From assembly GCA_003662985.1 (NCBI GenBank), contig QMZD01000039.1, forward strand, positions 1 through 9,804: a stretch of 9,804 nt of DNA. The letters run 5' to 3'. The notes below the pieces were generated by a model. The model ran no database searches and had not been told where the DNA came from. It was given only the letters and a program-made list of their open reading frames with translations. Below are positions 1 to 6,402 of the stretch, piece by piece. The DNA comes from Archaeoglobales archaeon (GTDB lineage: Archaea; Halobacteriota; Archaeoglobi; Archaeoglobales; Archaeoglobaceae). Each line of letters starts with the position of its first letter. Within the stretch, counting starts at the first letter, position 1. Position numbers and translations under genes: made by a program.

Positions 1-451
1 ATCTTGGGAGGGAGAAGAGCTACCCTTTGACCTTTTAGTAGTCGTACCACCCAATGAGGGTGAGCCTATTTATGAAGATTTACAAATTGCTGATCCAACA
101 AATTTTGTTATAGCTGACAAACATAAATTGGTGGTTGAGAAATACCCAAACGTATTTGCTATAGGAGATTGTGCAAACTATCCAACCTCTAAAACAGCTT
201 CTGGTGCAAGAAAACAGGCTGAAGTGTTAGCTAACAACTTGGTTGCGATGATAAGAGGTAAAGAGCCCAAATATCAGTATACTGGACATATCATTTGTCC
301 AATAATAACAAGATTTGGGAAAGCACTGTTTGCAGAGTTTGACTATGAAAAGTCAATTTCTCCAGCTGAAGAGATGTGGTCTAACTGGGTACTCAAAATC
401 TACATGCTCAGACCACTTTACTGGAGCTATATGCTCAAAGGGCTCATCTGA
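1..451 (+). CDS. sqr: Sulfide:quinone oxidoreductase, C-terminal part (5'-truncated by window edge)
   Basis: The reading frame is open from position 2 and gives 149 residues ending in a TGA stop. It looks like the C-terminal third of a flavoprotein sulfide:quinone oxidoreductase, which oxidises sulfide to sulfur or polysulfide and passes electrons to membrane quinone. Visible marks are the segment FDLLVVVPPNEG, the FAD-contacting motif VFAIGDCANYPTSKTASGAR (roughly residues 51-70 of the fragment), then GHIICP and a KALFAEFDYE stretch typical of the family tail. The chain ends in an aromatic and hydrophobic, probably amphipathic segment (LRPLYWSYMLKGLI), consistent with monotopic membrane attachment. 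The GTG at 128 is internal, because coding similarity continues upstream of it. The catalytic cysteines lie mostly outside the window, so the SQR type cannot be decided. The next gene starts 27 nt downstream on the same strand, suggesting co-transcription. Confidence 0.85.
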   Translation, partial: SWEGEELPFDLLVVVPPNEGEPIYEDLQIADPTNFVIADKHKLVVEKYPNVFAIGDCANYPTSKTASGARKQAEVLANNLVAMIRGKEPKYQYTGHIICPIITRFGKALFAEFDYEKSISPAEEMWSNWVLKIYMLRPLYWSYMLKGLI

Positions 452-466
452 CATTATTTTATTTGC

Positions 467-474
467 AAGGTGAG
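467..474 (+). promoter_or_regulatory. Ribosome binding site deciding the DUF1641 start
   Basis: AAGGTGAG lies 4 nt before the ATG at 479. It supports that ATG and argues against the GTG at 470, which falls inside the site. Confidence 0.6.
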
Positions 475-478
475 AAAA

Positions 479-1150
479 ATGACTGAAATCAAAAAAACAT
501 TAGGTGACATGGATGGTGAAGTTGTGTACACTTTAGAGGCCACAAAAGAACTAGTCACAGAATTGCTCCCACAAATAAAGAAACTTACAGAAGAACTAAA
601 TCCTGCTTTAACTGAACTGAGGAAGAATCTGGATAGGGATGAAACTTTAATGTTGGTCAACAAGCTCTCAGAGAACATTGACACTTTTTTGAAGTTCGTA
701 AACATTCTTGAAGCAACAAAGGAGTTAACAGATCAGGCGCTTCCTAATATTAAGATGCTTGTAGAGGAGCTAACCCCAAGATTGAACACAATTCGAGTTT
801 TGATTGATGACGATGATACTTGGGAAATAATAGAACATTTGCTGAGTTTAAAGAGACCAATTATAAAGTATATGGATGCTTTGTTAAGAATTGAGGAAGT
901 GGGCTATCGTGACATGACGTTATTGGATACAACTCTTGACTTCCTCGTTAAATTCTCAGTGATATCAAACCAACCCTCTTTCCAGCAATTTTGGGAAGGA
1001 GTTGTAAATGCAATACATCTAATGAACGATGCCGAAATTAAAAAAGTCTCTACCCTTGGATTGTTTGCTGCATTAAGAGATGAGGATGTCCAAAAGGCGA
1101 TTGGCTCAATTATGGTCTTTCTAAAAAGCCTAGGAAAAAGCATTCCTTAG
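479..1150 (+). CDS. DUF1641 family protein with internal duplication
   Basis: This gene encodes 223 residues of soluble, mostly helical, charged protein. I chose the ATG at 479 over the in-frame GTG at 470 because an AAGGTGAG ribosome binding site covers 467-474 and would overlap the GTG. The overall look, a short repeat-rich helical protein directly after SQR, fits the DUF1641 family. Members of that family are commonly encoded beside SQR-like flavoproteins or formate dehydrogenases; their biochemical role is not established. Residues 19-63 and 77-121 are an internal duplication: both begin LEATKEL and share the pattern LPxIKxLxEELxPxL, with 22 of 45 positions identical by hand count. No signal peptide, transmembrane helix or cysteine-based cofactor motif is seen. 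The likely role is an accessory or partner of the upstream SQR, inferred from context only. Confidence 0.7.
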   Translation: MTEIKKTLGDMDGEVVYTLEATKELVTELLPQIKKLTEELNPALTELRKNLDRDETLMLVNKLSENIDTFLKFVNILEATKELTDQALPNIKMLVEELTPRLNTIRVLIDDDDTWEIIEHLLSLKRPIIKYMDALLRIEEVGYRDMTLLDTTLDFLVKFSVISNQPSFQQFWEGVVNAIHLMNDAEIKKVSTLGLFAALRDEDVQKAIGSIMVFLKSLGKSIP

Positions 1151-1151
1151 G

Positions 1152-1356
1152 GATGTGAAACACTGGGATGTTAGGTGGTTTGTTATTAAGGCTGAAACAT
1201 TAAAATCTGAACAACTAAGAGTCAAAATTGGCAACTATTTATGCTTTGAGTGAATTGGGTGATGAAAGAGCAGTTGATAAATACGTTAAAAGAGGTCTCG
1301 ATTTCAAAAAATTCTCTAATTCAACCTCAGCATTGAAAGGTTCGAGTTCAATGTAG
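1152..1356 (+). pseudogene. HEAT-repeat (PBS-lyase type) protein remnant, frameshifted
   Basis: Two adjacent frames together read like two consecutive HEAT repeats. The first frame, from 1152, gives DVKHWDVRWFVIKAETLK then SEQLRVKI up to about 1229. A shift of one base then continues as ATIYALSELGDERAVDKYVK and RGLDFKKF, ending at a TAG at 1354-1356. The match to the consensus 'vRraAieALgeLGDerAvepLikaL' is strong across the junction. In the first frame a TAG at 1131-1133 lies just upstream, there is no convincing start codon or ribosome binding site, and the original frame hits TGA at 1251-1253. This fits a decayed fragment of a HEAT-repeat gene, not an active one. It starts one base after the DUF1641 stop, so it may once have been the next gene of that operon, or may have been brought in by rearrangement. 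A sequencing error could explain the frameshift but not the missing start. Confidence 0.6.
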
Positions 1357-1442
1357 CTTTATAATAAGTAGTATGTACTAGAGTTTTCAAAATAATCGCA
1401 AGTTTTTTCTCATCAATTTAGTATATTTCCTTCAATAATTTT

Positions 1443-1922
1443 TTATGAGATGTGCTGCATCACCTTCATGCAGGCCTTAGGAATTGCATCTAAGACAGGT
1501 TTAGATAACCCTATCTTGACTACGTCTGGTATATCCTCAACTTGACATGCTATAATTATTACTTCCACTCCACAGCCTTTAAGCTCTCTCAGTAGGTTAG
1601 AGGTTAGAGGTAAGTGAAAATTGAAGTCATCAATTTTACTTTCTTGTATCTCTTCGATAGATATCTCGAAAATCTCTCCAGGGGTTTTGCCAAGGTCAAT
1701 AGAATCTATGATGATTACTTTTTCTGGTCTTTTCTCAGTTAGGAGAAGATTAAAGATTATGCTTCTAACTCCAGTACCCACATCTAATGCGCACGCATCA
1801 CTGGGTAAATTGTAGTCTCGTAATTTTTCGACTACGGCAGGGCCAAAACCGTCATCACCCAGAAGCATATTTCCACATCCAAGGATTAAAACTTTTTTTA
1901 AACAATAATCCGGTACTTTCAT
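1443..1922 (-). CDS. [NiFe] hydrogenase maturation endopeptidase (HycI/HybD/FrhD family)
   Basis: The predicted protein has 159 residues, the usual size for hydrogenase-specific proteases. After nickel is inserted, these cut the C-terminal extension from the hydrogenase large subunit. The N-terminal motif VLILGCGNMLLGDDGFGP (residues 11-28) is diagnostic. Candidate nickel-sensing ligands by analogy with HybD are D24 (Glu in HybD), D73 or D76 in IIIDSIDLGKTPGE, and H103 in FNFHLPLTS. I chose the ATG at 1922 over a TTG at 1937 because a GAGGT site at 1935-1931 sits 8 nt upstream of it. The gene is divergent from the mvhGA operon, whose MvhA carries exactly the kind of C-terminal extension this enzyme removes, so MvhA is the probable substrate (inferred). 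FrhD-like naming is possible, but I leave the symbol blank because family members are hard to tell apart by eye. Confidence 0.9.
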   Translation of the reverse strand: MKVPDYCLKKVLILGCGNMLLGDDGFGPAVVEKLRDYNLPSDACALDVGTGVRSIIFNLLLTEKRPEKVIIIDSIDLGKTPGEIFEISIEEIQESKIDDFNFHLPLTSNLLRELKGCGVEVIIIACQVEDIPDVVKIGLSKPVLDAIPKACMKVMQHIS

Positions 1923-1930
1923 TTTCTCAG

Positions 1931-1935
1931 ACCTC
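1931..1935 (-). promoter_or_regulatory. Ribosome binding site of the maturation protease
   Basis: GAGGT on the minus strand, 8 nt before the ATG at 1922. It selects this start over the TTG at 1937. Confidence 0.55.
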
Positions 1936-1950
1936 AAGTTGTTGGTTTTT

Positions 1951-1967
1951 GGAAAATTTTTTATATG
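1951..1967 (+). promoter_or_regulatory. Archaeal promoter (BRE + TATA box) of mvhGA
   Basis: GGAAAA at 1951-1956 is purine-rich like a TFB recognition element, and TTTATATG around 1960-1967 resembles an archaeal TATA box. A start site about 25 nt downstream would be near 1989, giving a very short leader carrying the ribosome binding site. Read on the other strand the same AT box is ATATAAAAAA (1966-1957), correctly spaced to start transcripts near 1937-1940 for the maturation protease. One AT box may therefore serve both divergent genes. Confidence 0.5.
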
Positions 1968-1987
1968 AACTTCACTTAAATTTTTTT

Positions 1988-1994
1988 GGAGGTG
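1988..1994 (+). promoter_or_regulatory. Ribosome binding site of mvhG
   Basis: GGAGGTG, 5 nt upstream of the ATG at 2000; a near-perfect anti-16S match that fixes the start. Confidence 0.75.
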
Positions 1995-1999
1995 GATGA

Positions 2000-2923
2000 A
2001 TGACTATTAGAATAGCCGAAGAATGGCTTGCTAAGTGTGGTGGCTGTGAGGTAACAATTTTAGATGTGGGCGAAGCAATTTTAGATTTACTTCCAAAGAT
2101 TGAGTTTGTACATATGCCAGTTATAATGGACCACAAATACTATGGTCAAACAGGAGAGAGAGCTGAGATAGAGATCCCTGAGGCTGACATAGGAATAATA
2201 GCAGGAGGGATTAGAAACGAAGAACACAGAGAAGTAGCTAAAATAATGAGAGAAAAATGCAAAATTATTATAGCCCTTGGTTCTTGTGCCTGTTTTGGAG
2301 GAATTCCAGCCTTAGGAAATATGTTCAAATTAGATGAAATCTATGATAAGGTTTATAGAGGCACAAAGAGTACTGAGCCTGGAGACGCGCCTTCCGTAGA
2401 TCTTCCACATCTAACAGACAGGGTATACGCTATAGACGAAGAGATAAAAGTAGACGTTTACCTTCCTGGATGTCCAACTCACTATAGTCATATTGCAGAA
2501 GCGTTAACTGCCCTAATCGAAGGTAAGCCATTTAAACTGGCCGAGAGAAGTGTATGCGACGATTGTCCACTCATAAGAGAGAAAAAGGCTGTTGCAACGA
2601 TAAGAAGAAATCTTGAGCCTTTAGATTACGATCCAACGAAACTAGATAAAACACGCTGCCTAATGGAGCAAGGAATCCTATGCTTAGGTCCAGTTACAAG
2701 AGCTGGATGTGGTGGGCCAGATAAGACACCAAGATGCATTAGTGTAGGTATACCATGCGAAGGATGTTTTGGGCCCATAAGACCAGGAGCTAACCCGATG
2801 GTAGAGATGATGGGTGCTCTGTCAAGTATAGGCTTAGACCCGAAACAAGTACTTGATAGAAGAGCGACACTTCAAAGATTTATAGGAGCACACAATAGGT
2901 TAAGACCCCTTCCAACGAGGTGA
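2000..2923 (+). CDS. mvhG: F420-non-reducing [NiFe] hydrogenase small (gamma) subunit
   Basis: This 307-residue protein is the electron-transferring small subunit of a group 3c (Mvh-type) cytosolic hydrogenase. It relays electrons from the Ni-Fe site of MvhA towards MvhD and HdrA through three iron-sulfur clusters. The proximal cluster ligands are visible as C13 and C16 (AKCGGCE), C96 (LGSCACFGG) and C158 (LPGCPTH). Two further sets, C186/C189/C220/C228 and C237/C246/C253/C256, fit the medial and distal clusters. There is no twin-arginine signal peptide, which agrees with a cytoplasmic enzyme. It starts from a strong ribosome binding site and its TGA overlaps the start region of mvhA, so the two are translationally coupled. 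FrhG of F420-reducing hydrogenase is a relative, but no FrhB-like gene is present and the nearby hdrABC-mvhD point to Mvh. Confidence 0.93.
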   Translation: MTIRIAEEWLAKCGGCEVTILDVGEAILDLLPKIEFVHMPVIMDHKYYGQTGERAEIEIPEADIGIIAGGIRNEEHREVAKIMREKCKIIIALGSCACFGGIPALGNMFKLDEIYDKVYRGTKSTEPGDAPSVDLPHLTDRVYAIDEEIKVDVYLPGCPTHYSHIAEALTALIEGKPFKLAERSVCDDCPLIREKKAVATIRRNLEPLDYDPTKLDKTRCLMEQGILCLGPVTRAGCGGPDKTPRCISVGIPCEGCFGPIRPGANPMVEMMGALSSIGLDPKQVLDRRATLQRFIGAHNRLRPLPTR

Positions 2924-2928
2924 TGAAA

Positions 2929-4365
2929 ATGGGAAAGAAAATTGTTATAGACCCTACAACTAGATTAGAAGGCCATGCAAAAGTGCAGATATTCCTCGAC
3001 GATGAGGGAAATGTTACAGACGTTCAGTTCAATACAATTGATTTGAGAGGATTTGAAAGATTTTGTATCGGAAGACCTGTAGAAGAGCTTCCAAGAATAA
3101 CCCCCCGAATATGCGGCGTTTGTCCTTGGGCACATCACATGGCTTCTGCAAAAGCAACCGATGCAGTTTTTGGAGTGGATATACCCGAAGCTGCTAAAAA
3201 GATTAGAGAGTTGGCTTACAGCATATATTTTATAGAAGACCATACTCTGCATTTCTACTTCCTTGCTGGACCAGACTTCATAATGGGTCCAGACGCTGAT
3301 TATAATGAAAGAAACATAGTTGGGATCGCAAAGAAGGTTCCTGATATAGCCAAGAGGGTTATAAAGATGCGCTGGATGGCTCAGATGATGTGCCAAACAC
3401 TAGGTGGTAGAGCAATTCATCCGGTGTCAGCTGTACCAGGAGGGTGGAGCAGACCTATAACTAAGGATGAAGCTGAGAAGATGAAAGAGCAGATAAGGGA
3501 ACTCCTCGATTTTGCCGTCTTCTCTATAAAATATGCAAAAGAGAACATATTCCCGAATTACATCGACGAGATCAAAAATTTAGGAGTGATAAAGACAAGC
3601 TTCTTGGGCTTGGTAAAAGATGGAAAAATGAACTTCTATGATGGTACACTTAGAATTATACATGCAGACGGGAGCACCGAGGAGTTTGCCCCAAGTGATT
3701 ACTTAGATTACATTTCAGAAAAAGTGATGCCTTGGACTTATATGAAGTTTCCGTACTACAAGAAGGCAGGAGATTTTTCGATGGACCTGGAGAATCCGAT
3801 TGGAATTTACAGAGTAAACGCCCTCGCTAGGATTAATGTCTGCGATGAAATAGCTACTCCTTTGGCAAATGAAGAGTTGAAAGAGTTTAGAAAAGAGTTT
3901 GGAAGACCAGCTCAGCAACCGTTGCTATATCATTGGGCAAGGCTAATAAATTTACTCTATGCTGCAGAGAGGGCTGCGGAACTGATTGAAGACCCAGATA
4001 TAACTAAATCTTCAAAAGAAATCAGGGTAAAAGTCGAACCTAAGGCTGGAAGAGGAGTAGGTGTAGTTGAGGCTCCTCGTGGAACTTTAATCCACGACTA
4101 TGAAACAGATGAGAACGGCTTGATAAAGGATGTTAACTTAATAGTAGCAACACAACAAAACAATGCAGGGATACACATGGCGATGAAGAAAGCTGCAATG
4201 CAGCTCATCAAGAATGGTAAATATGACCAAGGAATACTAAACAGAATAGAAATGATGTATCGTGCCTATGATCCTTGCCTTGCCTGCGCTACCCACAACT
4301 TGGTAGGAAAGGTGGAAATTGTAGATTCCAAAGGTAAGGTGATCGAGATACTAACAAAAGGTTGA
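2929..4365 (+). CDS. mvhA: F420-non-reducing [NiFe] hydrogenase large (alpha) subunit
   Basis: This 478-residue protein is the catalytic subunit that splits H2 at a Ni-Fe centre. The N-terminal signature IDPTTRLEGHAKV is present. The nickel ligands are visible as the L1 motif RICGVCPWAH (C62, C65) and the L2 motif DPCLACATH (C450, C453, H456). After H456 comes a 22-residue tail starting NLVGKVEIV, the expected pro-sequence removed by the maturation endopeptidase. I chose the ATG at 2929 because GAGGTG at 2917-2922 is 6 nt upstream; GTG 2920 and ATG 2923 are alternative starts overlapping that site. The gene follows mvhG with a 5-nt gap from its stop, and a small ORF follows 4 nt after its own stop, so all three are one operon. 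All key residues are intact, so an active enzyme is expected. Confidence 0.94.
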   Translation: MGKKIVIDPTTRLEGHAKVQIFLDDEGNVTDVQFNTIDLRGFERFCIGRPVEELPRITPRICGVCPWAHHMASAKATDAVFGVDIPEAAKKIRELAYSIYFIEDHTLHFYFLAGPDFIMGPDADYNERNIVGIAKKVPDIAKRVIKMRWMAQMMCQTLGGRAIHPVSAVPGGWSRPITKDEAEKMKEQIRELLDFAVFSIKYAKENIFPNYIDEIKNLGVIKTSFLGLVKDGKMNFYDGTLRIIHADGSTEEFAPSDYLDYISEKVMPWTYMKFPYYKKAGDFSMDLENPIGIYRVNALARINVCDEIATPLANEELKEFRKEFGRPAQQPLLYHWARLINLLYAAERAAELIEDPDITKSSKEIRVKVEPKAGRGVGVVEAPRGTLIHDYETDENGLIKDVNLIVATQQNNAGIHMAMKKAAMQLIKNGKYDQGILNRIEMMYRAYDPCLACATHNLVGKVEIVDSKGKVIEILTKG

Positions 4366-4369
4366 GAAA

Positions 4370-4561
4370 ATGGTAGAGAACGCTAGAACATTCGAAGGCA
4401 AAAAATATATGTGGGATGGACTAATCTACGAGAGCGAGGAGGAAGCTAAAAAAGCTGCTGAAACTTATGCAAAAGATGATTTTGAGACAAAAGTGGTAGA
4501 GGAAAAAGGAAAGTACTTCGTTTACAGTAGGAGGGTTGTCACCGAAATAATATTAGAGTAG
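4370..4561 (+). CDS. Small uncharacterised protein in hydrogenase operon
   Basis: This ORF encodes 63 residues starting 4 nt after the mvhA stop, with a weak ribosome binding site (AAGGTTGAG) overlapping the end of mvhA. I do not recognise a named family. The sequence reads as a short beta strand or hairpin (KKYMWDGLIYE), an acidic/basic helix (SEEEAKKAAETYAKDD), then two predicted strands (FETKVVEEKG and KYFVYSRRVVTEIILE): a compact alpha/beta fold. It has no cysteines, so it is not an iron-sulfur protein, and no membrane segment or signal peptide. Tight coupling to mvhGA suggests a role in assembly, stability or regulation of the hydrogenase-Hdr complex, which is inference from position only. 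Codon use and amino-acid composition match the neighbours, and the gene ends 3 nt from the convergent hdrB stop, so it appears to be a genuine last gene of the operon. Confidence 0.75.
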   Translation: MVENARTFEGKKYMWDGLIYESEEEAKKAAETYAKDDFETKVVEEKGKYFVYSRRVVTEIILE

Positions 4562-4564
4562 TCT

Positions 4565-5461
4565 TTAACTTTTTATTATTCTTTCTATAATCTCATCTCT
4601 AGGTATTATAGATATAGCTGCCACCTCTTTTGGGTCGAAGCCCATACATAGCGCTAGGAGTTGATTATAGTCGAAAACTGGTATCGAATAGTTTCCTTTG
4701 CCTTTCTCAGTCAGCTCTTTCTGTATCTCATCAAAATGCAGTAAACAAGTTATACATGAAACAACTATGAGGTCTGCATCTGTTTCTTCTTTAATAGCAT
4801 CCAACTTCTTTTTAGTATATTCTACCGCCTCAATGTGGGCTCGACGTTTAAACCCTCCCGCTCCACCACAGCATTGGAATTCTCTGCTGTACCTGGGGAC
4901 TTCTGCCCCAAGCGCCTCTATCAATTCTCGTAACATATATGGTCTTTCTGGATTGTCAAATCCCAAGACATTGCTTGGTCTTAACATATGGCATGGTGAG
5001 TGAGCTATAACCTTGATGCCATCTAATTTTATATTAATACTCCTACTGATTTTCTCTGTTCCCACATCATTGTAAAGCACATCAATGATGTGACGAACAT
5101 CTGATTTTCCTTCAAATTTCTTACCAGCTACCTTAAGCATTTCGTTAACCTTTTTTCTTTTTTCTTCATCCCTCAAAAGACAGTCTCTACCCAGTTTTAA
5201 TGAACTGTAGCAACTACCACACTCAACCATTATGTCAACTCCTATTTCTTCTGCAATTGAAATGTTCCAAGCATTTATTGCAAGTGCAGCATACTCATCG
5301 GCTGAAGGGTAAGTACCAAAAGCCGGACAGCAGGCAGATCCTTTCACATCAACCAATTCTACTCCTAATTTTGGCATCGTTTTTCTTATTGCCTGCTCAA
5401 CATCTGGCCTTATTGCAGGGATGTTGCACCCAAGAAAGAATCCATATTTGAACACAGGCAT
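4565..5461 (-). CDS. hdrB: Heterodisulfide reductase subunit B (two CCG domains)
   Basis: This 298-residue protein is the disulfide-reducing subunit of soluble heterodisulfide reductase. Both CCG (cysteine-rich) motifs that bind the two noncubane [4Fe-4S] clusters are complete. The first is C12, C44-C45, C81, C84 (spacing 31, 35, 2) and the second C157, C197-C198, C236, C239 (spacing 39, 37, 2), close to the family pattern CX31-39CCX35-36CXXC. I chose the ATG at 5461, which shares its A with the hdrC TGA stop; GGTG at 5470-5467 can serve as ribosome binding site. A GTG at 5464 is an alternative start. In methanogens the substrate is CoM-S-S-CoB; no methanogenesis gene is in the window, so the disulfide used here is unknown. 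It is the last gene of the minus-strand operon. Confidence 0.93.
   Translation of the reverse strand: MPVFKYGFFLGCNIPAIRPDVEQAIRKTMPKLGVELVDVKGSACCPAFGTYPSADEYAALAINAWNISIAEEIGVDIMVECGSCYSSLKLGRDCLLRDEEKRKKVNEMLKVAGKKFEGKSDVRHIIDVLYNDVGTEKISRSINIKLDGIKVIAHSPCHMLRPSNVLGFDNPERPYMLRELIEALGAEVPRYSREFQCCGGAGGFKRRAHIEAVEYTKKKLDAIKEETDADLIVVSCITCLLHFDEIQKELTEKGKGNYSIPVFDYNQLLALCMGFDPKEVAAISIIPRDEIIERIIKS
4569..4581 (+). terminator. Possible T-rich terminator of the mvhGA operon
   Basis: CTTTTTATTATTC begins 8 nt after the stop of the small ORF. Archaeal termination often uses such T-rich tracts without a hairpin. It lies inside the convergent hdrB 3' end, so the two operon transcripts would overlap or abut. 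No hairpin is seen. Confidence 0.3.
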
Positions 5462-5979
5462 CACCCCACCCCAAACATAAAACCGTATTCTTGTACTATT
5501 TTAGAACACTTGAGCATCTCTTGGAATTTCTTTAGCAATTCTGGGAATTTCGCTACAGTAGGTGGTACTTCTTCTAGACCCAGTGATTTTCTCAGTTCAG
5601 GCACGTTGGCAACATTTTGCGTGTGCCCTGTTTTAAATATCTCTCCCAGTGCTGGCGGTATATATGTGGGGTCCTCTTTTGCTTGCCATCTCCTTATTGC
5701 AAGGCAGACCTCAAAAGGTTTCACGCCTCTTGGACATCTCTCCTCACATGCTGTGCAAGTCACACACATCCAAACACTATCCTCCTCAAGTAATTCATCT
5801 CGTAAACCTAGATGTATCATGTGAATCAGTTTTTTTATTCTTAGGGGCATTTCTGCTGTCGCAGCAGGGCAGTCTGCTACGCAAGTCCCACACTGAAAGC
5901 ACTTCAAAATATCTTCTCCACCGAGTTCTATAATTTCATTCACAAGGGTTCTATCCGCTTTTGTCAAATCAATTGCCAT
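5461..5979 (-). CDS. hdrC: Heterodisulfide reductase subunit C (2x[4Fe-4S])
   Basis: This 172-residue protein passes electrons from HdrA to the HdrB active site. It has two [4Fe-4S] motifs: C27/C30/C33/C37 (CFQCGTCVADCP) and C72/C75/C78/C82 (CVTCTACEERCP), with the predicted helices of the HdrC/GlpC-type fold between and after them. There are no transmembrane segments, so it is the soluble HdrC and not the membrane HdrE-type system. The ATG at 5979 is preceded by AGGAGGTT at 5993-5986, which overlaps the mvhD stop. Its own stop overlaps the hdrB start by one base, indicating coupled translation of a stoichiometric pair. Confidence 0.93.
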   Translation of the reverse strand: MAIDLTKADRTLVNEIIELGGEDILKCFQCGTCVADCPAATAEMPLRIKKLIHMIHLGLRDELLEEDSVWMCVTCTACEERCPRGVKPFEVCLAIRRWQAKEDPTYIPPALGEIFKTGHTQNVANVPELRKSLGLEEVPPTVAKFPELLKKFQEMLKCSKIVQEYGFMFGVG

Positions 5980-5985
5980 ATATAC

Positions 5986-5993
5986 AACCTCCT
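5986..5993 (-). promoter_or_regulatory. Ribosome binding site of hdrC
   Basis: AGGAGGTT on the minus strand, 6 nt upstream of the hdrC ATG and overlapping the mvhD TAG stop (5994-5992). Confidence 0.65.
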
Positions 5994-6402
5994 ACGTTTT
6001 ATAAGGGCTAGGACCCAGTTTTTTCAACTCTTCCGTCATTTCTTTTACTACTCGTGCAAATTTTGGACCTTCTCTAGCAGAAAACCATTCCAGCCTAAAT
6101 CTCTCAGGTTCTAAACCGAAGTCTTCCAGCATGAGTTCTATGGCCTCTGCCCTGTCTTTAGCTCTTTCGTTTCCAGAAATATAGTGGCAATCTCCAGGAT
6201 GACAACCAGCTATAATTACACCATCCGCACCCTTCGTTAGAGCATTTATAACTAAATTTGGATGGACCATTCCAGAACATGTCACCCTAATTATCCTCAC
6301 ATTAGGCGGATATTGAATGCCGCTAGCACCAGCTAAATCTGCTGCGGCGTAAGCGCAATACTTACAGCTAAATACCACGATTAACGGTTCATATTCTTCC
6401 AT
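5992..6402 (-). CDS. mvhD: F420-non-reducing hydrogenase iron-sulfur (delta) subunit
   Basis: This 136-residue protein is the linker that connects the MvhAG hydrogenase to HdrA. The family's iron-sulfur ligands are visible: C13 and C16 (FSCKYCAYAAAD), C42 (VTCSGMVHP), and C67 and C72 (AGCHPGDCHYISGN). The length is typical for free-standing MvhD; in some organisms the domain is fused to HdrA, but here it is separate. The ATG at 6402 abuts the hdrA stop with no gap, and a GGAGGTGG site lies within the last codons of hdrA. Although named a hydrogenase subunit, it is encoded with hdr and not with mvhGA, matching its physical role at the interface. Confidence 0.94.
   Translation of the reverse strand: MEEYEPLIVVFSCKYCAYAAADLAGASGIQYPPNVRIIRVTCSGMVHPNLVINALTKGADGVIIAGCHPGDCHYISGNERAKDRAEAIELMLEDFGLEPERFRLEWFSAREGPKFARVVKEMTEELKKLGPSPYKT

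Noticed and set aside
128..451. GTG at 128 as start of a separate 107-residue protein
   Set aside because: The same frame is open and SQR-like back to position 2, so this is an internal codon of a truncated gene.
1259..1265. GTGATGA resembling a C box of a C/D guide RNA
   Set aside because: No D or D' (CTGA) box follows at suitable spacing, and the site sits within the HEAT-repeat remnant, where GTGATGA encodes the LGDE turn.
1335..1352. tRNA T-arm-like GGTTCGAGTTC
   Set aside because: The flanking bases do not form a T stem and no acceptor or anticodon arms are found around it.
2965..3396. 143-residue minus-strand open frame opposite mvhA
   Set aside because: Antisense shadow of mvhA, whose motifs are fully intact.
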